This document shows positions 44,926 through 56,975 of a stretch of 64,000 nucleotides of DNA, piece by piece. Positions within the stretch are counted from its first letter, which is position 1. The number at the start of each line of letters is the position of its first letter. Origin of the DNA: Thamnidium elegans. Its lineage: Eukaryota > Mucoromycota > Mucoromycetes > Mucorales > Mucoraceae. The notes under the pieces are model-generated. The model saw only the letters and a list, made by a program, of their open reading frames with translations. It was not told where the DNA came from and did not search any database. Made by a program: the position numbers and the translations under genes. The stretch covers positions 992,001-1,056,000 of the forward strand of contig JAIXMG010000004.1 in assembly GCA_025201345.1 (NCBI GenBank), written 5' to 3'.

Positions 44926-47760
44926 TTACTTTTTTCAACAAGCTACAGCAATAACTATATGAGTATTAAAATTCTGTGTTTTCATCCGGCTTCTACTTCT
45001 CGAATATATACACGTAGGACATAGTTAATACTTCATTTGAAAGACATTTAATTCTCACTAATGTGCGTAATAATAAAAATAAATTTTTCCGATTACTTAG
45101 GCCACAGTTAACCAAAAACCCAAAAGATTGTAAAAATATTGTACATAATGTGGTTAATGGGAAATACGTAATTGAGAGGTAACTGTATGTACTTTGTGTT
45201 TACCTTAGTATAGAGTACGAGAAATAAACAAGTTTATAAAATAATAGACAGAAGGAGACTGTAAGACTTAAGTTTATTATATTATACAGACAACAGTAGA
45301 AATTTGCACTAGTAAGCCTTGAAAATCATCAAGAATGTTGATACAAAAATAAACACGAAGGAAAGTATAACCTTTTTTTTTAATCAAAAAAATTAATCGA
45401 AAAAGAGAGAGGGAAGTTCAGATATTTTAGAATCATCCTTATATAGACAATAACTATGTAACTATAACTACTAAAATAAATATAAGTTTTAAAAAAAATA
45501 ATATCGAACGATAAAATACAACAAGGAATTATGACAGATGTTTTTCTAAACACAGCAGGGAACAAAGGAGAGTCTTCACGTGAATTGACCGAGTTACTGG
45601 ATCAGCATAAAGGTAAAGTGGTGCATATAGCCATCTTCCTTGGATAAAAGTAAGACCGTCCACATCAAGCTTCCATAATACTTCTTTAAACAAACAACTT
45701 CTTCAAATCATAAACCTTTATAGCATATTATATAATTATCACTTTGATTTAATACACGTGACATTCACGTGAACTAAAGTCAAGTTCAAGCAAAGAAAAC
45801 CCAATATCAAAACACATCATAATAATAACAACTCCTTTTTAGTCCAACCTGTAGAGCATTAGCTGAGCATTATGATGGTCCCGGTTCAATTCCCGGAAAA
45901 CGTTTTATCAATTTTTTATTTTTAAAAAATTTGCTTTTTTTTCGCATTTTTTATTGATACAATGTGGTTCCGTTGTGATAGATAATTTATAAGTTCTTTT
46001 AAAAGAGGAGATAGCCAGAGAGTCTTCTAGTATATCCAGTTTTTAAATAGTGAGCACCACGTCGTTTTTATATAAATATATATTATAAATATAAGGAGAC
46101 GAATCCAAAGAGAGAGAAAATATAGTAAAGGAAAAAATATAATTGATAAAATAAAATATAAAAGTACAATGAAATATAGTATTAATATACTTGTTTTCAA
46201 GGGAATCAAAGGGAAAATAAAGTTATAAAAGTTATTATAAAGAAAAAAATAATAGTATACTTGGTAAAATACTTCAAGTTATAGTCAGTGAATTTATGTT
46301 ATAATATGATTGATTTTTATTTAAAGTAATTTTTTGGGGTTTTTATATCTGATTATATGTAATGGGATCGGTTATTCTTACCCATGATTTCTCGGAAAGA
46401 GAAATAGATGATACTAAGATTTTAATTCTATAATTTGTTTTGATAAAAAGAGTAAAGTATAATAAAAAAATACTAAAGTTTTAGAAGAAGATAATTTAGT
46501 TTATCTGAAAGTAAAAAGTCGGAAGTGTTGTAAAAGAATTATTAAAAAGTCAGAATTTGTCAGATTGTAACATTATTTTGGTTTTTTGCTTATAACTTTC
46601 AATCTAAATGTGCTAGAGGTATCTATTTTATATATTTTAAAAGAGAAACGTAGTATATTCTATTGAAATAAATTTTAAGCGTTTTTACTTAGTAGAAAAG
46701 TAATTTTATAATTACAAAATAAAAATTACAACGAAAAGGTATATATCTAATTTTGTTTATTATTACGATAAATTAAAGTATAATTTCGTAAATAGCTTTT
46801 AATAAGCATACAATAAATATATATTAAGCGGCTAGTTTTTGTCTTTTATATGATATAAATATTTTACATTTATATGAATTATTAACCTTGATATCGATAA
46901 TTTTGTTTGTTTTTTCGCTCTCCGAAAAAATCATAACTTCGTCAAATATGCCGATAATGTTTCCAAAATACTATCATTAAAAAGGGAATAAAAAATAGCA
47001 CTAATAAACTGCAGTTTATATGTCTATATCTTATGATCGGAGCTCACAGTTGACGTCTAAAATGTGTCAAAGTAAATTACTTTATTCGATATCTTTAAAA
47101 CTATAGATGATACAACTATATTTTCTCTTAGAAATATACGTACTTTATGCACAGGTATATTAGAGTAAAAGCCTTACCATTTTAAATTGATTCTGGTAGC
47201 TTTTAGTGCATTTCGAATTTATTCGATTTTTACTTGATTCTAGGCATTTTGGGCGATTTAAAGTGTACTTTAATGATTTAAAATGCTGGTATAGACATCG
47301 TCTTTAGCAATTATTATGTTCAACACACTATTGTATCCATGTAGCTTCAATAAGGCTACTCTTTATATATTTTTCGTGAAATATGATATTAATATCATGT
47401 AATTTCTCTTTTGGTCGAGGACTTTGGGAATATAAGTACGTTTACTAAAGCTATTTTGTTAAATTTAATGAGTGGTTTTTTTTTTGTGACTTCGAAAGCT
47501 ACTCATAAAAAAGGTTTTTTTATCTAAAAAGATAAAAACCCTCTTTTCTTTCATGTAAGTTTTTTTTCTACTACTATGTTTACTCGTAAAAGTAATATCT
47601 AACATAATTCCTTGTTTCTATAATAGCTAAACAACACTTTCGCTTTACTATTTCACCTTTGAAACTACTTTTAAACAACTATTCGACATTCATTTCACTC
47701 ATTTGTCTAATTTAACTCAAATCTACTTACATTACTCGATTACAATTAAGATCTTAGACA
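44926..47760. other. AT-rich spacer, 2.8 kb, without genes
   Basis: Extremely AT-rich, no reading frame above 60 codons that looks real. It contains the tRNA-like fragment at 45841-45900. Probably transposon interior or degenerate DNA. Confidence 0.4.
45841..45900 (+). tRNA. tRNA-like fragment (pseudo)
   Basis: Has a T-arm-like ccCGGTTCAATTCCCGg and a tagagc D-arm remnant, but the 5' acceptor half is missing, the anticodon arm does not close with a 7-base loop and the T-stem has a mismatch. No amino acid can be assigned. Confidence 0.25.
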
Positions 47761-48208
47761 ATGTCAACTCGTAATTCTAGCAGATCAGTTACACCTTATG
47801 CCCGTAGTGGTAGAAGACAAAACTCTCTTAATAGTAGCATTATTTCAGAAGTCCCTTCTTTTACTACTATTATTGCTCGGTCCAATTATGGCTCTAGAGT
47901 ACCTCGTACTGGTGATAAAAATGTCGAAGCCGTGATTTTATCTGATCCTGACAGAACTTGGTTTTAAGTTTATATTTCAATTTGTTATATTATCGCTGTA
48001 TTTTGACTATAGTTTTAGCTACCCATCTTTTTCCACATCAAGAGTTAGTGAATTGGGTATCGAAAGACGAACAGTACCAGTTACTAGAAATATTAATCAA
48101 GCAGATCGACATATCTCAGAGGCTCCATCAACCACCCCACCTCGTCAACGTGGAAGACCAAGAGTTAATAGAGGACGAGGACGACCTTCTTCATCACGTA
48201 GACCATAA
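47761..48208 (+). CDS. small basic protein with GRGRP motifs
   Basis: Two exons, 47761-47960 and 48019-48208, give 129 residues with phase kept; the donor is a weak GTTTTA. The N-terminus is Ser/Arg-rich (MSTRNSSRSVTPYARSGRR) and the C-terminus has PRQRGRPRVNRGRGRPSSS, AT-hook-like, resembling the tail of the Merlin transposase nearby. It may be an accessory or truncated transposon protein. No family recognised. Confidence 0.4.
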
Positions 48209-48210
48209 AG

Positions 48211-49063
48211 ATCTAATCTTTTTTTGTTTGTCTTTTTTTCACTCGCTTTTTTTATTGACAACTTTTTATATTATATACTCTTTACTCTTTTCAAATAAAC
48301 CAATCTTTTTAAAACATTAACTATATTTTTGTATCATTAAACAGTTATACTATTATTCGCTTTACTGGGCTTTATAAATTGTTTTACAAGTCATTTCTTA
48401 TCTAGCTTCCGATATTTACATTACACATAGTTCATTATACATGAACGATTTGCATAAATCGTCTGCATGAACAATTTGCATGAGCGATCTGCATGAAAGA
48501 TTTGCATGAATGATTCAAGAGACTCTGCGATACTGTGGTACTATCAGTGTAGCACAAATATACAATATCTTGCGTACAGTTATATCATTTAACTTATTGC
48601 CCTTCAATAGATAAAGAAATATTTATTTCTATTTTTATTTTTGGGTCCTCTATATCTCTCGTGATATACCGTTCTTTAATTCATCCTTACATTTATCTAT
48701 CTAAGATATAGTAATGCGCTTTAACATTATAGAATCAGGTATTTCTACGCCCTAGGAGAGTCATTGAACTTCATATTTACCTAGACGTCATACACATGCC
48801 GCTATGAAATACCTGAGACCTATTGATCTCTCCCACGATGATTGTACTTAATTATAAAAAAATTTAATTTTGCTATCCAATGCAGAATTTTTGTGGCTTT
48901 CCAACGATATATTTTTTGTCCGGTTCGGAGTTTATTTAGTATTTAATTCGGTGTTTAAATTAATTTTCGGCCCGGATTTTAATTTTAGCGATTTATGCAT
49001 TAACTCAAAAAGATGCATACAAATAGCGGCTACAACTTTGTCACTTACATATTTTTGATTACT
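48211..49063. other. 3' part and flank of Tc1-like element
   Basis: The right part (48866-49063) is 3' untranslated sequence of the Tc1-like element. About 48440-48505 contains four tandem units of a gcatgaa(c/a)gat(t/c)t type. No gene. Confidence 0.4.
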
Positions 49064-50364
49064 TCATTTCCCATTTAGTATTTTACGCTGGAACCTATCT
49101 TGTACTTCAGCCATCACACCTTTCCCACAAGTCGTGGATACCTTTAGCTCTTGTTTCATAAGAGCTGAGTTTCAGCTTAAGATGATGCCAAATATGCTCA
49201 ATCGGGTTTAAGTCCGGGCTTTGAGCGCGCCAGGGATCTTAGCTAATATATGGCCACCGCTGGATCTGGAATAATTGAGAGGGTTAAAAAATTACTATAA
49301 AAGGCGATTTTTTCTTGTATAACATAGTTTGTATAACCTTCGTGTAACATACTGCCAAAATCATTTTTGAGAGTTTTTGGTTGATTTCAATTTTTTCGTT
49401 TATAGTCTTACTATTTATAATCAACAAGCGGCTAATAATTAAGATAGGGATTAATTGTAGCCGTTTGGGATATAAAAATAGTAGGAATTTGAAATTTGGA
49501 GAGATGATACATTGTAATTTTCCGCATCTTTTAAAGTAACTTTCGTGACTGTCAAATTATTATTGCGTGCGCTATAGGCCAAAATGTGTCAATTAAATAG
49601 GTTTAAATTCAGTGGTGGTTTCAATTTAACTCCGATCAATATGAAATTTTAATGAACGTTAGTTTAGTATTTTTAAAAACTAATCTTTAAATTTGAGCAA
49701 TTTTCATAAGCTAGTTTCTGAGTAATCGTTCGTCAAAATGTCGAAATACCCCTATTTTGAGGTATAATATGACTGTGTATAATATGGCCCCTGACAAAAA
49801 TTTTGGGTTCCGCAAAAATATCCTTTTATCTAAAAGTAGATGCTTTGAAACTAAAAATAACGTAAGAACGGCCTTTTTATGTTAATTATTGGTGGAGATA
49901 TGGGCCGTTAAAAACAGCACATAACTTAAAAACGGCCGAAAAACACGTGATATAGAAGTTTGACGATGTAAAAAATTCTAATATCAGAATATAAATTAAT
50001 TTTTTGAAAAGCTACACATCTTTAGATTATTTTAGAGCAATTTAAAATTAGTTTAACTTAAAAACTCGTTAGTTAAATGGTAGATAAATCACCGTACCTA
50101 ATATGTTAAACTAGCGTACATACAGTAAACCCCAATATGTCCTCAGCTTGGTCTGCTATATTGACCCTTTTTAGGTTGTACTATAGGTAGTATACGTAGC
50201 AGTACAGACCCTAATACAGCTAGCATTATACCTGAAAAAATAGGTTGCGGTATTGATCGCCGTATAAAGTTACTCGACTAACATGTAAAAATATATAAAG
50301 TTTTATTGATCCAAAAATAATATAATGTTGTTTTAGCATTGTTTTATTAGAAAAAAAAAGTAGA

Positions 50365-52085
50365 TTAAGAGCGAGTATTACGGGAAGCACTGCCTCTAGG
50401 ACGGCCCCTACCTCGGGAGCCTCTGGAAGGTCTTCCACGACTAGCTACACTGGCAGGATTAGCTGCTTGACGAGCTGGTCTTCCTACTCGACCACGACCG
50501 CGACCAGCAACAGGAACACGGCTTGAACGACGAACATTTTGGTCTTCTACCTGCTGGTTTGCATCTCCAGTGGGCTCCTCCAAATTGGTAGGTCTTGGCA
50601 CCCTTCCTCTTGCTGGGATATAATCCTCATCTGCGCGAGGGTCATCATTATCACCATCAGATTCTGATAGAACTGCTTCGTCTTCATCACGTTCTCTTCT
50701 TCTAGAAACCCACTGATCGAACATACGTTCCTCTCGTCTTAACCTTCTCTCTTGAGCCTCAAGGTCTTCGCCATCTTGACCTGCTGTAAAAGGTACCGAG
50801 CCTTCGCCACCAACAGTACCGTCATGTACTACCTGCACCTCACGAATACACCTCTTCATGCCATTGATGAAGCTACCCCTATTGGCATAGCGCCACAGAT
50901 ACTCTACAATCTTACCAGGACAATCCTTAGAGTTACGGTATCTTGGCCCAATAAAGACCTTCAAGTCTCTCCAAAGACACTCAATTATGTTTGTGTGTAA
51001 ATGACCTGAAACAGGAGTTAAGGATACGTCCGGATTGGTAGTTACTTGATCAACTGTAGTAAATCCCTGACTGTGATTAACGACTTGATGAGCTCTAAAA
51101 AAAAGCTGGTTGTTCTCGCCATTAAAGTCCAATTGACCATTGTCTACATGAGAAGGACGATGAAGATTACGATAAGCGCGCCAACCATCGGAACGGATAA
51201 CAGTTCCGGACTTACAGAATTTGTAAATAATTGGCAAGAGGGTGGCAGCAGTACGGTTAGGTACAGTTAAAAAGATGCGGTTGCCAGCTTCAAAATGGTA
51301 GCGAGTCTCAGTAGCACCAGTGCGAAAATCCGTATACTCATACGTACGTCCGTTGGGATCCTCCGGAATAAGAGCTTCGACCATTCCAAACACCCAGATA
51401 CCTTCGACGGGACGACCACGACCATGTTTACGCTTACCAAGTTTTGACTCGTCGATCTGGATATGATGACACCTGGGGTTGTTTCCGAGAAGATGATTCT
51501 CACCAAGATTATGGCTCTCATAATCAGATAACATCAAAAGCTGGCAATCAAGCAATAGCTGAGACAACGTGTTAGGAGAGATACTATGGCCTCTAAGAAC
51601 ATCAGTGATACGCCCACCTTGGAAGAATTGGTACATAGCAGATATCATGTACTGCAAGATCATTTTCTTACGATAAAACATTGAACCGTTCGTAATAGTA
51701 CGGCGTAAAGGTCCGTTATGACCAACGGTTGAACCATCATCGCCGATAGAGTAACCTCCGCCACAATACAAGTACCATTGCTCTCTTTCCTCTCGCCACC
51801 ATAAGGTAGGGTAGTGAATACAGCCTTGAATACCACAGCGAGCGTCAGGTTGTCTATCGAATGCCCTAAAATGGTCCTTAAGAACACTAAACACGGAAAA
51901 TTTTAATGTTAGTTGTTAAAGTAGGTATAATAGTAGCTTAAAATAACTTACGTCCAGATGTCACCTCTTTCGAGAGTAATCATTCTTGCTAATTCCAAGA
52001 CATCACCATCTAAAACGCGACTACGATAAGTGGAAACTACTTGACCAGCAACACGACCACGAGAGCGAGGAATAATTGAAGACAT
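50365..52085 (-). CDS. Merlin/IS1595-like DDE transposase, intact
   Basis: Two exons, 52085-51952 and 51886-50365, in phase, give 551 residues. The N-terminal domain includes CGIQGCIHYP and CGGGYSIGDD, possibly a zinc finger pair. The DDE core is recognisable: first Asp in IQIDESKLGKRKHGRGR, second in VIRSDGWRAYRNL, third acid in HTNIIECLWRDLK, with GIWVFGMVE between. This is the signature of the IS1595/ISXO2 group, whose eukaryotic relatives are Merlin. Residues ~440-551 form a long basic tail with repeated GRGR, RGRP and RGRGRPRG motifs, probably for DNA binding. There is no stop or frameshift, and both terminal repeats and target duplications are present, so the element may be active or only recently silenced. 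Confidence 0.85.
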
Positions 52086-53340
52086 TTAAAATAAGATGCT
52101 TAAGATTAACGACAAAAAACTAATGTATAGTAAATGTATAAACAAAACATAAAATTAACAATGGGTTAATGGCATTATGTTTTTTTTTTTTTTTGGCACT
52201 TACATGATTGATAAAAAGTTAAAGAAAGAAGAAGAAAATATCTAGGCTCCCCCTACCCTAAATAAATAAATTTAAAGTAGTCACTCTTTAATTTAAACTG
52301 CGTGGATTTGATTATGCTTGTCGCTAGCCGAAAAATCAATATTTTGAGGAGCTATAAAAAATAAAGCTCTTAAATATAGTGTTTTTAAACTTATATATAG
52401 CACTCTGTAAGCAAAAAATAAGTTTATAGACCAAAAAAAGGGGTTATTATGTGATTTTTACTGCGAAAGGAACGAAATTAAGAAATTGGGTGAACTATTT
52501 TTTGCTTTTTACAGTGAATTATATAAATAAAATAAAGAATGTATTAGTGATAAGTATATATGAAAATTAGCTTAGTTTTTAAAACTATTTTTAAAATTCG
52601 CCTATCGTTATTGTATCATAAGTTCGGACCATATTTTATCCGTCATTTTTAATTTTTGGTAATATCAGCACCAATTTCCTTTTTCAATCGTAGTAAAACC
52701 TATATACGTAATAGAACCGTTAATTACGCATGTTTTAAAACTAAAATTGTGTAGTTCTGACTGTTTGTTCAGAATTCATAGCAGAAACAAAAATAAAAAA
52801 TGCTTATTTTTTATAGCATTTAAATACCTTAATTCGCAACTGTCTCAGCTATAAATATAACATTGTCTTAATCAGTTTGTTTTCTTTTATTTGAGCATTT
52901 AAAAAAGACTTTAGCTTAAAAATTGATTGAGTAATTTGCATTTAAAAAAATGAAGATAATGATTAAAACCTTAATATCTCCACCAAAAATTATGATACTA
53001 ACTTGAAATAAATAGAAATCGCGTTAAAATTATTAATAGCTTTATCAAAATTATTTACAGCTATCCTTAAAAAGTTTTTAAAATTTATTCCACATTTTAA
53101 AGCAAATACAAAGTAAATTTAATATCATTTGAGTATGTCATCTTTTTTTGAAAAATAATAACAATTTCTTTTTTTACAAGTAAATTACCTAGACTATTAA
53201 TGTGAACTTATGTAGAATTTTACCAAAGAAAAGAATATCAAATCAGAATTTCAAAAAAATAAAAATTCGCAAAGTTATGACCAGTTCAAAAAAATAAATA
53301 TATCAAAAATCTTAGAAAAAAAAGCAAATTTTTTTTTTAC

Positions 53341-53424
53341 AAAAGTTGACGTACGGGGTCGAACCAGCGACACGAAGATTGCTAATTCGACGCTCTACAA
53401 ACCGAGCTACACAGATAAACTTTT
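53341..53424 (-). tRNA. tRNA-like sequence inside the Merlin element (pseudo)
   Basis: The minus strand shows a 7-bp terminal pairing (AAAAGTT/AACTTTT), a D-arm-like TGTAGCTCGGTTTGTAGAGC, a loop TTAGCAA that would give anticodon AGC, and GGTTCGACC. The T-stem and anticodon stem do not pair well. More likely a tRNA-derived remnant than a functional gene. Confidence 0.3.
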
Positions 53425-53923
53425 GAAACTTATAAAATAAATTAAAAATATCCAAGCTGGTTAAAATGTTTTTTGGCAATTACGACTTCTTTTATTACAT
53501 AAAATTAATTTCTTAAAATTTAATAATTTTAAATATAGCTATTTTTATCGTAATTAACTGTCAAACCGTATTTAATAGTTTTTATGCTGTCCCAGCGCAT
53601 CTTAGACTTTTAACGCTCGCGGAGACCGAAATATAGCTAGAATTAATTTGAAAACTTTGGAGAATATGTGGAAACTTTATTAATGCATTGTGTGAAAATC
53701 TGAAGCTTTTTGAATCATAGCCTAACGCGCTTTTGAATTTAACCCTATTTAATTGACACATTTTGGCCTATAGCGCACGCAATAATAATTTGACAGTCAC
53801 GAAAGTTACTTTAAAAGATGCGGAAAATTACAATGTATCATCTCTCCAAATTTCAAATCCCTACTATTTTTATATCCCAAACGGCTACAATTAATCCCTA
53901 TCTTAAATGGTACCCCAACAAGC

Positions 53924-54200
53924 CTCTATCGTACGTCGTTTGTTAAGAAGTCAATTAGAAACATAATACGCATCACTGTTATTGTAATTGACTTTCTGAA
54001 AAGTATATTTATTATTCCAAATTGCTCATTCATTAATGTCTTGTTGAAACTGTCTAAGTTTCACATTATGATAAGCGCTTATTCAACCCATAATATGTAT
54101 ATAAGACACACACTTTTTCATTAATAAAAGTAACAATCTATTCTTAGTCTGATAATTATCTAGTAATTTTACTTTTATTTTATTTTTTGATATAACTTTT
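53924..54200 (+). repeat. dispersed repeat R, copy 2
   Basis: Homologous to the reverse complement of 43060-43400. It lies directly right of the Merlin insertion and continues from the left flank at 49411-49429, so it is part of the interrupted 1.3-kb element. Confidence 0.6.
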
Positions 54201-55830
54201 GAGAAACGATCTAATATTATAGTATCATTCTTTTCATTTTCTATTTCAATTTTGCAACGGAACGAAACCCCAATTTGCGATAATTTTTTTCTTTCAAAAT
54301 TAAATAAAAAGCACGTAGTAAGTTCAAACTTACAACTTTGTTCAAGAATATTAATTATATTATATTATTTAAATGTAACAAAACAATTGAATATAAGAAT
54401 TAAATTTAATAACAAGTAATTAAAATTATATATTATATAAAATATAAATAGAAACATTTCTCACTAATTAACAGCAATAATTATTTCTAGTCAAGAACCA
54501 CTATTGAGAAACATTTATATTTCGAATATAAATAAATATATAGATAAAATTGAAAATAAAATGTAGTTTTTACTTTATTTTTTATTTGTGTATTTATGGT
54601 TTTTGATGATATGTAATTAAAATAAATAAAAGTAGCGAAACTTGTTTTTATAATTATTTTAATATACATTGAAATCAAAAAAACATTTGTAACATAAATA
54701 TTTCTCATTCCCATATAAAAAGACGGCTTATACAAGTATTCGATCGATCTCCCACGGTTTACGATTTATTTGACGAAATCGTAACATCAAAACTCACTTA
54801 TTTTGGCAAGATATCCATATAGACGATTTCTGGGCTTATTTCAAGTATGTCATGTGACTATAAACGAAAAAATTGAAATCAACCAAAAACTCTCAAAAAT
54901 GATTTTGGCAGTATGTTACACGAAGGTTATACAAACTATGTTATACAAGAAAAAATCGCCTTTTATAGTAATTTTTTAACCCTCTCAATTATTCCAGATC
55001 CAGCGGTGGCCATATATTAGCTTTTAACCCGCGCCAGTCTTCCAGAAGATGAACACCTTTGTCATTTAACCACTTCATTGTTGATTTTGTTTTGTGCTTT
55101 GGATCGTTATCTTGCTGAAAGTAGACATTGTTATACTGCAAATTATAGTAATCCATGGTATCGTTAAGGGAAGTTTCTAGTATATGTTGATAGTCTTCTG
55201 ATTTCATTGTCCCATCAAATATCTGACAAGCGTAACCTGGCCCTTCGTAAGTGATACAGCCCCATATCATTAAACTTCCACCACCATGATTAACGGTAAC
55301 ATCAATATGATGTGATTTTAGTTCATCGCCTGGTCTAGACCAATAGTACTTACAGCCATCGGAGCCCCAAATGTTAATTTTTGTCTCGTCTGAGAATATT
55401 ACACGTTGCCAATCATCACTTGTCCAATGCTCATGTCTTTTCGTCCACGCTAATCTAGCTGCTTTGTGTTTTTTCGACATGAACGGCTTTTTTTTCTTTA
55501 TGGCAGAAAAAAAATAAGTGATTTGAGTACGTTAGCAGCAGTTTTTGCTGTTAAATTGTATCCCATCTCAAGGAGAGCCTTATGAACATCAGTAGCAGTG
55601 AGTAGTTCACCGTTTAAAACACTTCGACGCACTATATTCTTGCTGTAACTACTGACAGTGCTTGGTCTTCCGCCTTGACTATGTGTTATATTGGGGTACC
55701 ACCTGTTACTGTACTTTGAAATCACACCTTTTGAGATTCCCAAACTAGCAGAAATGTCTGATATAGACCTCCCTTGATTCACTTGAGCTTTCATGTTATT
55801 TAAGACATCTATAGGTAATGAGCGAGTCAT

Positions 55831-56287
55831 ATTTAGAAGAAAAGATACTATAGGAAAAAGATAACTTTTTTTTAAAAGAAGCAGATTCTAAATATCGAAG
55901 TGGTTATTATGTAATTTGAGGTAGTTACGCATAGTTTTTTAGTGCGTGAATGTCAGTAATTGGGCTTGAACTATATTATACAATAATATCAGAGGATACC
56001 TACTAGTTACTGTGGACAGGATCGTAGTGTTTAAGAGTAGTCTATTATATCAAGTAAAGGGGGAAGTAAAAGAGTATACAAGATAATCGACAATGGGAAG
56101 AAAAGGGGAAGGGAAAAGGTGTGTATTTATATCTTTTTAGATATAACATGGGTTCGCATAAGATGGAACATAGTCCCATCTTTATGGGGTACATGACTGA
56201 AACATGAGTCACAATGCATGGGGTTGGTCTTGATTGGATATGAGCTGCATGAATATGAATAGTCTATTCATGGAAAGTCGTAGAATG
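55831..56287. other. upstream flank of Tc1-like element 3
   Basis: I could not locate the outer inverted end of the element here. No gene seen. The last five bases (GAATG) are the target duplication of the solo LTR. Confidence 0.4.
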
Positions 56288-56938
56288 CGTTGAGGATGCT
56301 TATACCATAGTCACTTATATCATTATATAATACCGAATATATATCTTTTTTATACATACGTATATCTTTATGTAAATACTTGTAAATAAGACTAGCATGA
56401 TTGTCCCACATTACTTCACCAAGATTTAATATTACAGTTGTAAGCAGTATATGTTTATTTTTCATTATCATTTATTATTATCTTATTAATAGTTTAACAT
56501 GACAAGAGTATATCTTACCTTGCATGAATATAATAATTCTATATCAAGTGAAACTTAATCCAATGGTTACATATCTATCTCAGCTATCAAGAGTAATCCT
56601 TTATCCTGTCTCACACTGATCCAATAATATGATCAGGAAATCTTTCTAGAAAAAAGAATAACTTGATCGAAATCAATAGAATAATTCTGTAACGAATAAT
56701 ATAATGTAATTGATATCAGGAACTTTCCATTATGATTTATATCCTTGTTTTTACTAGATATGTCAATGATATGAATGATACCCATGTTATAATTATCGAT
56801 ACCAAAATACTATAAATATAGGTTGAACTGTAGTTTAATCATCTTTGTCTTTTTCTGGAAATAAAACCCCTATACAAAGTTTTCACAATACTTGTATTTG
56901 TCTTCCCTTCTTTTACCTTATTATCCCCGTTCTAAACA
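56288..56938 (+). mobile_element. solo LTR, family 1, copy 1
   Basis: 651 bp, nearly identical and equal in length to 62756-63406. It is flanked by the 5-bp duplication GAATG (56283-56287 and 56939-56943). Internal features are a tataaatata box (~56811) and an aataaaacc signal (~56860). The left end reads CGTTGAGG where the other copy has TGTTGGGG; the right end is TAAACA. No internal retrotransposon sequence. Confidence 0.85.
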
Positions 56939-56975
56939 GAATGTCGTGGAATCTAATGGCCATGAGACTGGTTCA

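Larger units (their letters stand above)
49430..53915 (-). mobile_element. Merlin/IS1595-type DNA transposon, complete
   Basis: 4486 bp with inverted ends of ~180 bp (left 49430-49615, right 53735-53915: attaagataggg, aattgtagccgtttggg, gtgactgtcaaatt, gcgctataggccaaaatgtg). It is flanked by the 8-bp duplication CAACAAGC at 49422-49429 and 53916-53923. It carries one spliced, intact transposase gene. The interrupted host sequence (tataatcaacaag/cctctatcg) is intact elsewhere, for example at ~60745, which confirms the insertion. Confidence 0.85.
49234..55029. mobile_element. GG-ended element with long terminal inverted repeats, inserted in the Tc1-like gene
   Basis: Ends ggatcttagctaatatatgg / ccatatattagcttttaacc, with inverted homology running ~165 bp inward (ccgctggatct, aattactataaaaggcga, agagtttttggttgatttc). 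It is flanked by an 8-bp direct duplication CGCGCCAG at 49226-49233 and 55030-55037. Without the inner element it is about 1.3 kb and has no transposase. It is probably a non-autonomous Merlin-type element, since ends start with GG and the duplication is 8 bp. A second, damaged copy is at 60335-60805. Confidence 0.75.
49064..55830 (-). pseudogene. Tc1-like transposase (element 3) split by a nested insertion
   Basis: The N-terminal part is at 55830-55498 (MTRSLPIDVLNN, helix-turn-helix ISDISASLGISKG, GGRPSTVSS). A frameshift in a T8 run near 55516 leads into 55480-55030 (VIFSDETKINIWG with the first Asp, then FQQDNDPKH with the second). The frame breaks at EDWR, where another element has inserted. 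The remaining part resumes at 49233 (AQSPDLNPIEHIWHHL with the Glu) and ends VQDRFQRKILNGK-stop at 49064 after another frameshift. Removing the insertion and one copy of its 8-bp target duplication restores the EDW-x-AQSPDLNPIE motif in frame. Spacing from the second Asp to the Glu is then 35. Confidence 0.8.

Noticed and set aside
44684..49108. One transposon with long terminal inverted repeats of its own
   Set aside because: The inverted ends encode the last residues of Tc1-like transposases in frame with element 3, so they are better explained as two facing Tc1 3' ends. A composite unit remains possible and is listed as a finding.
56268..56471. 67-codon minus-strand frame, repeated at 62652-62939
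   Set aside because: Lies inside both solo LTRs; duplicated because the LTR is, with no protein signature.
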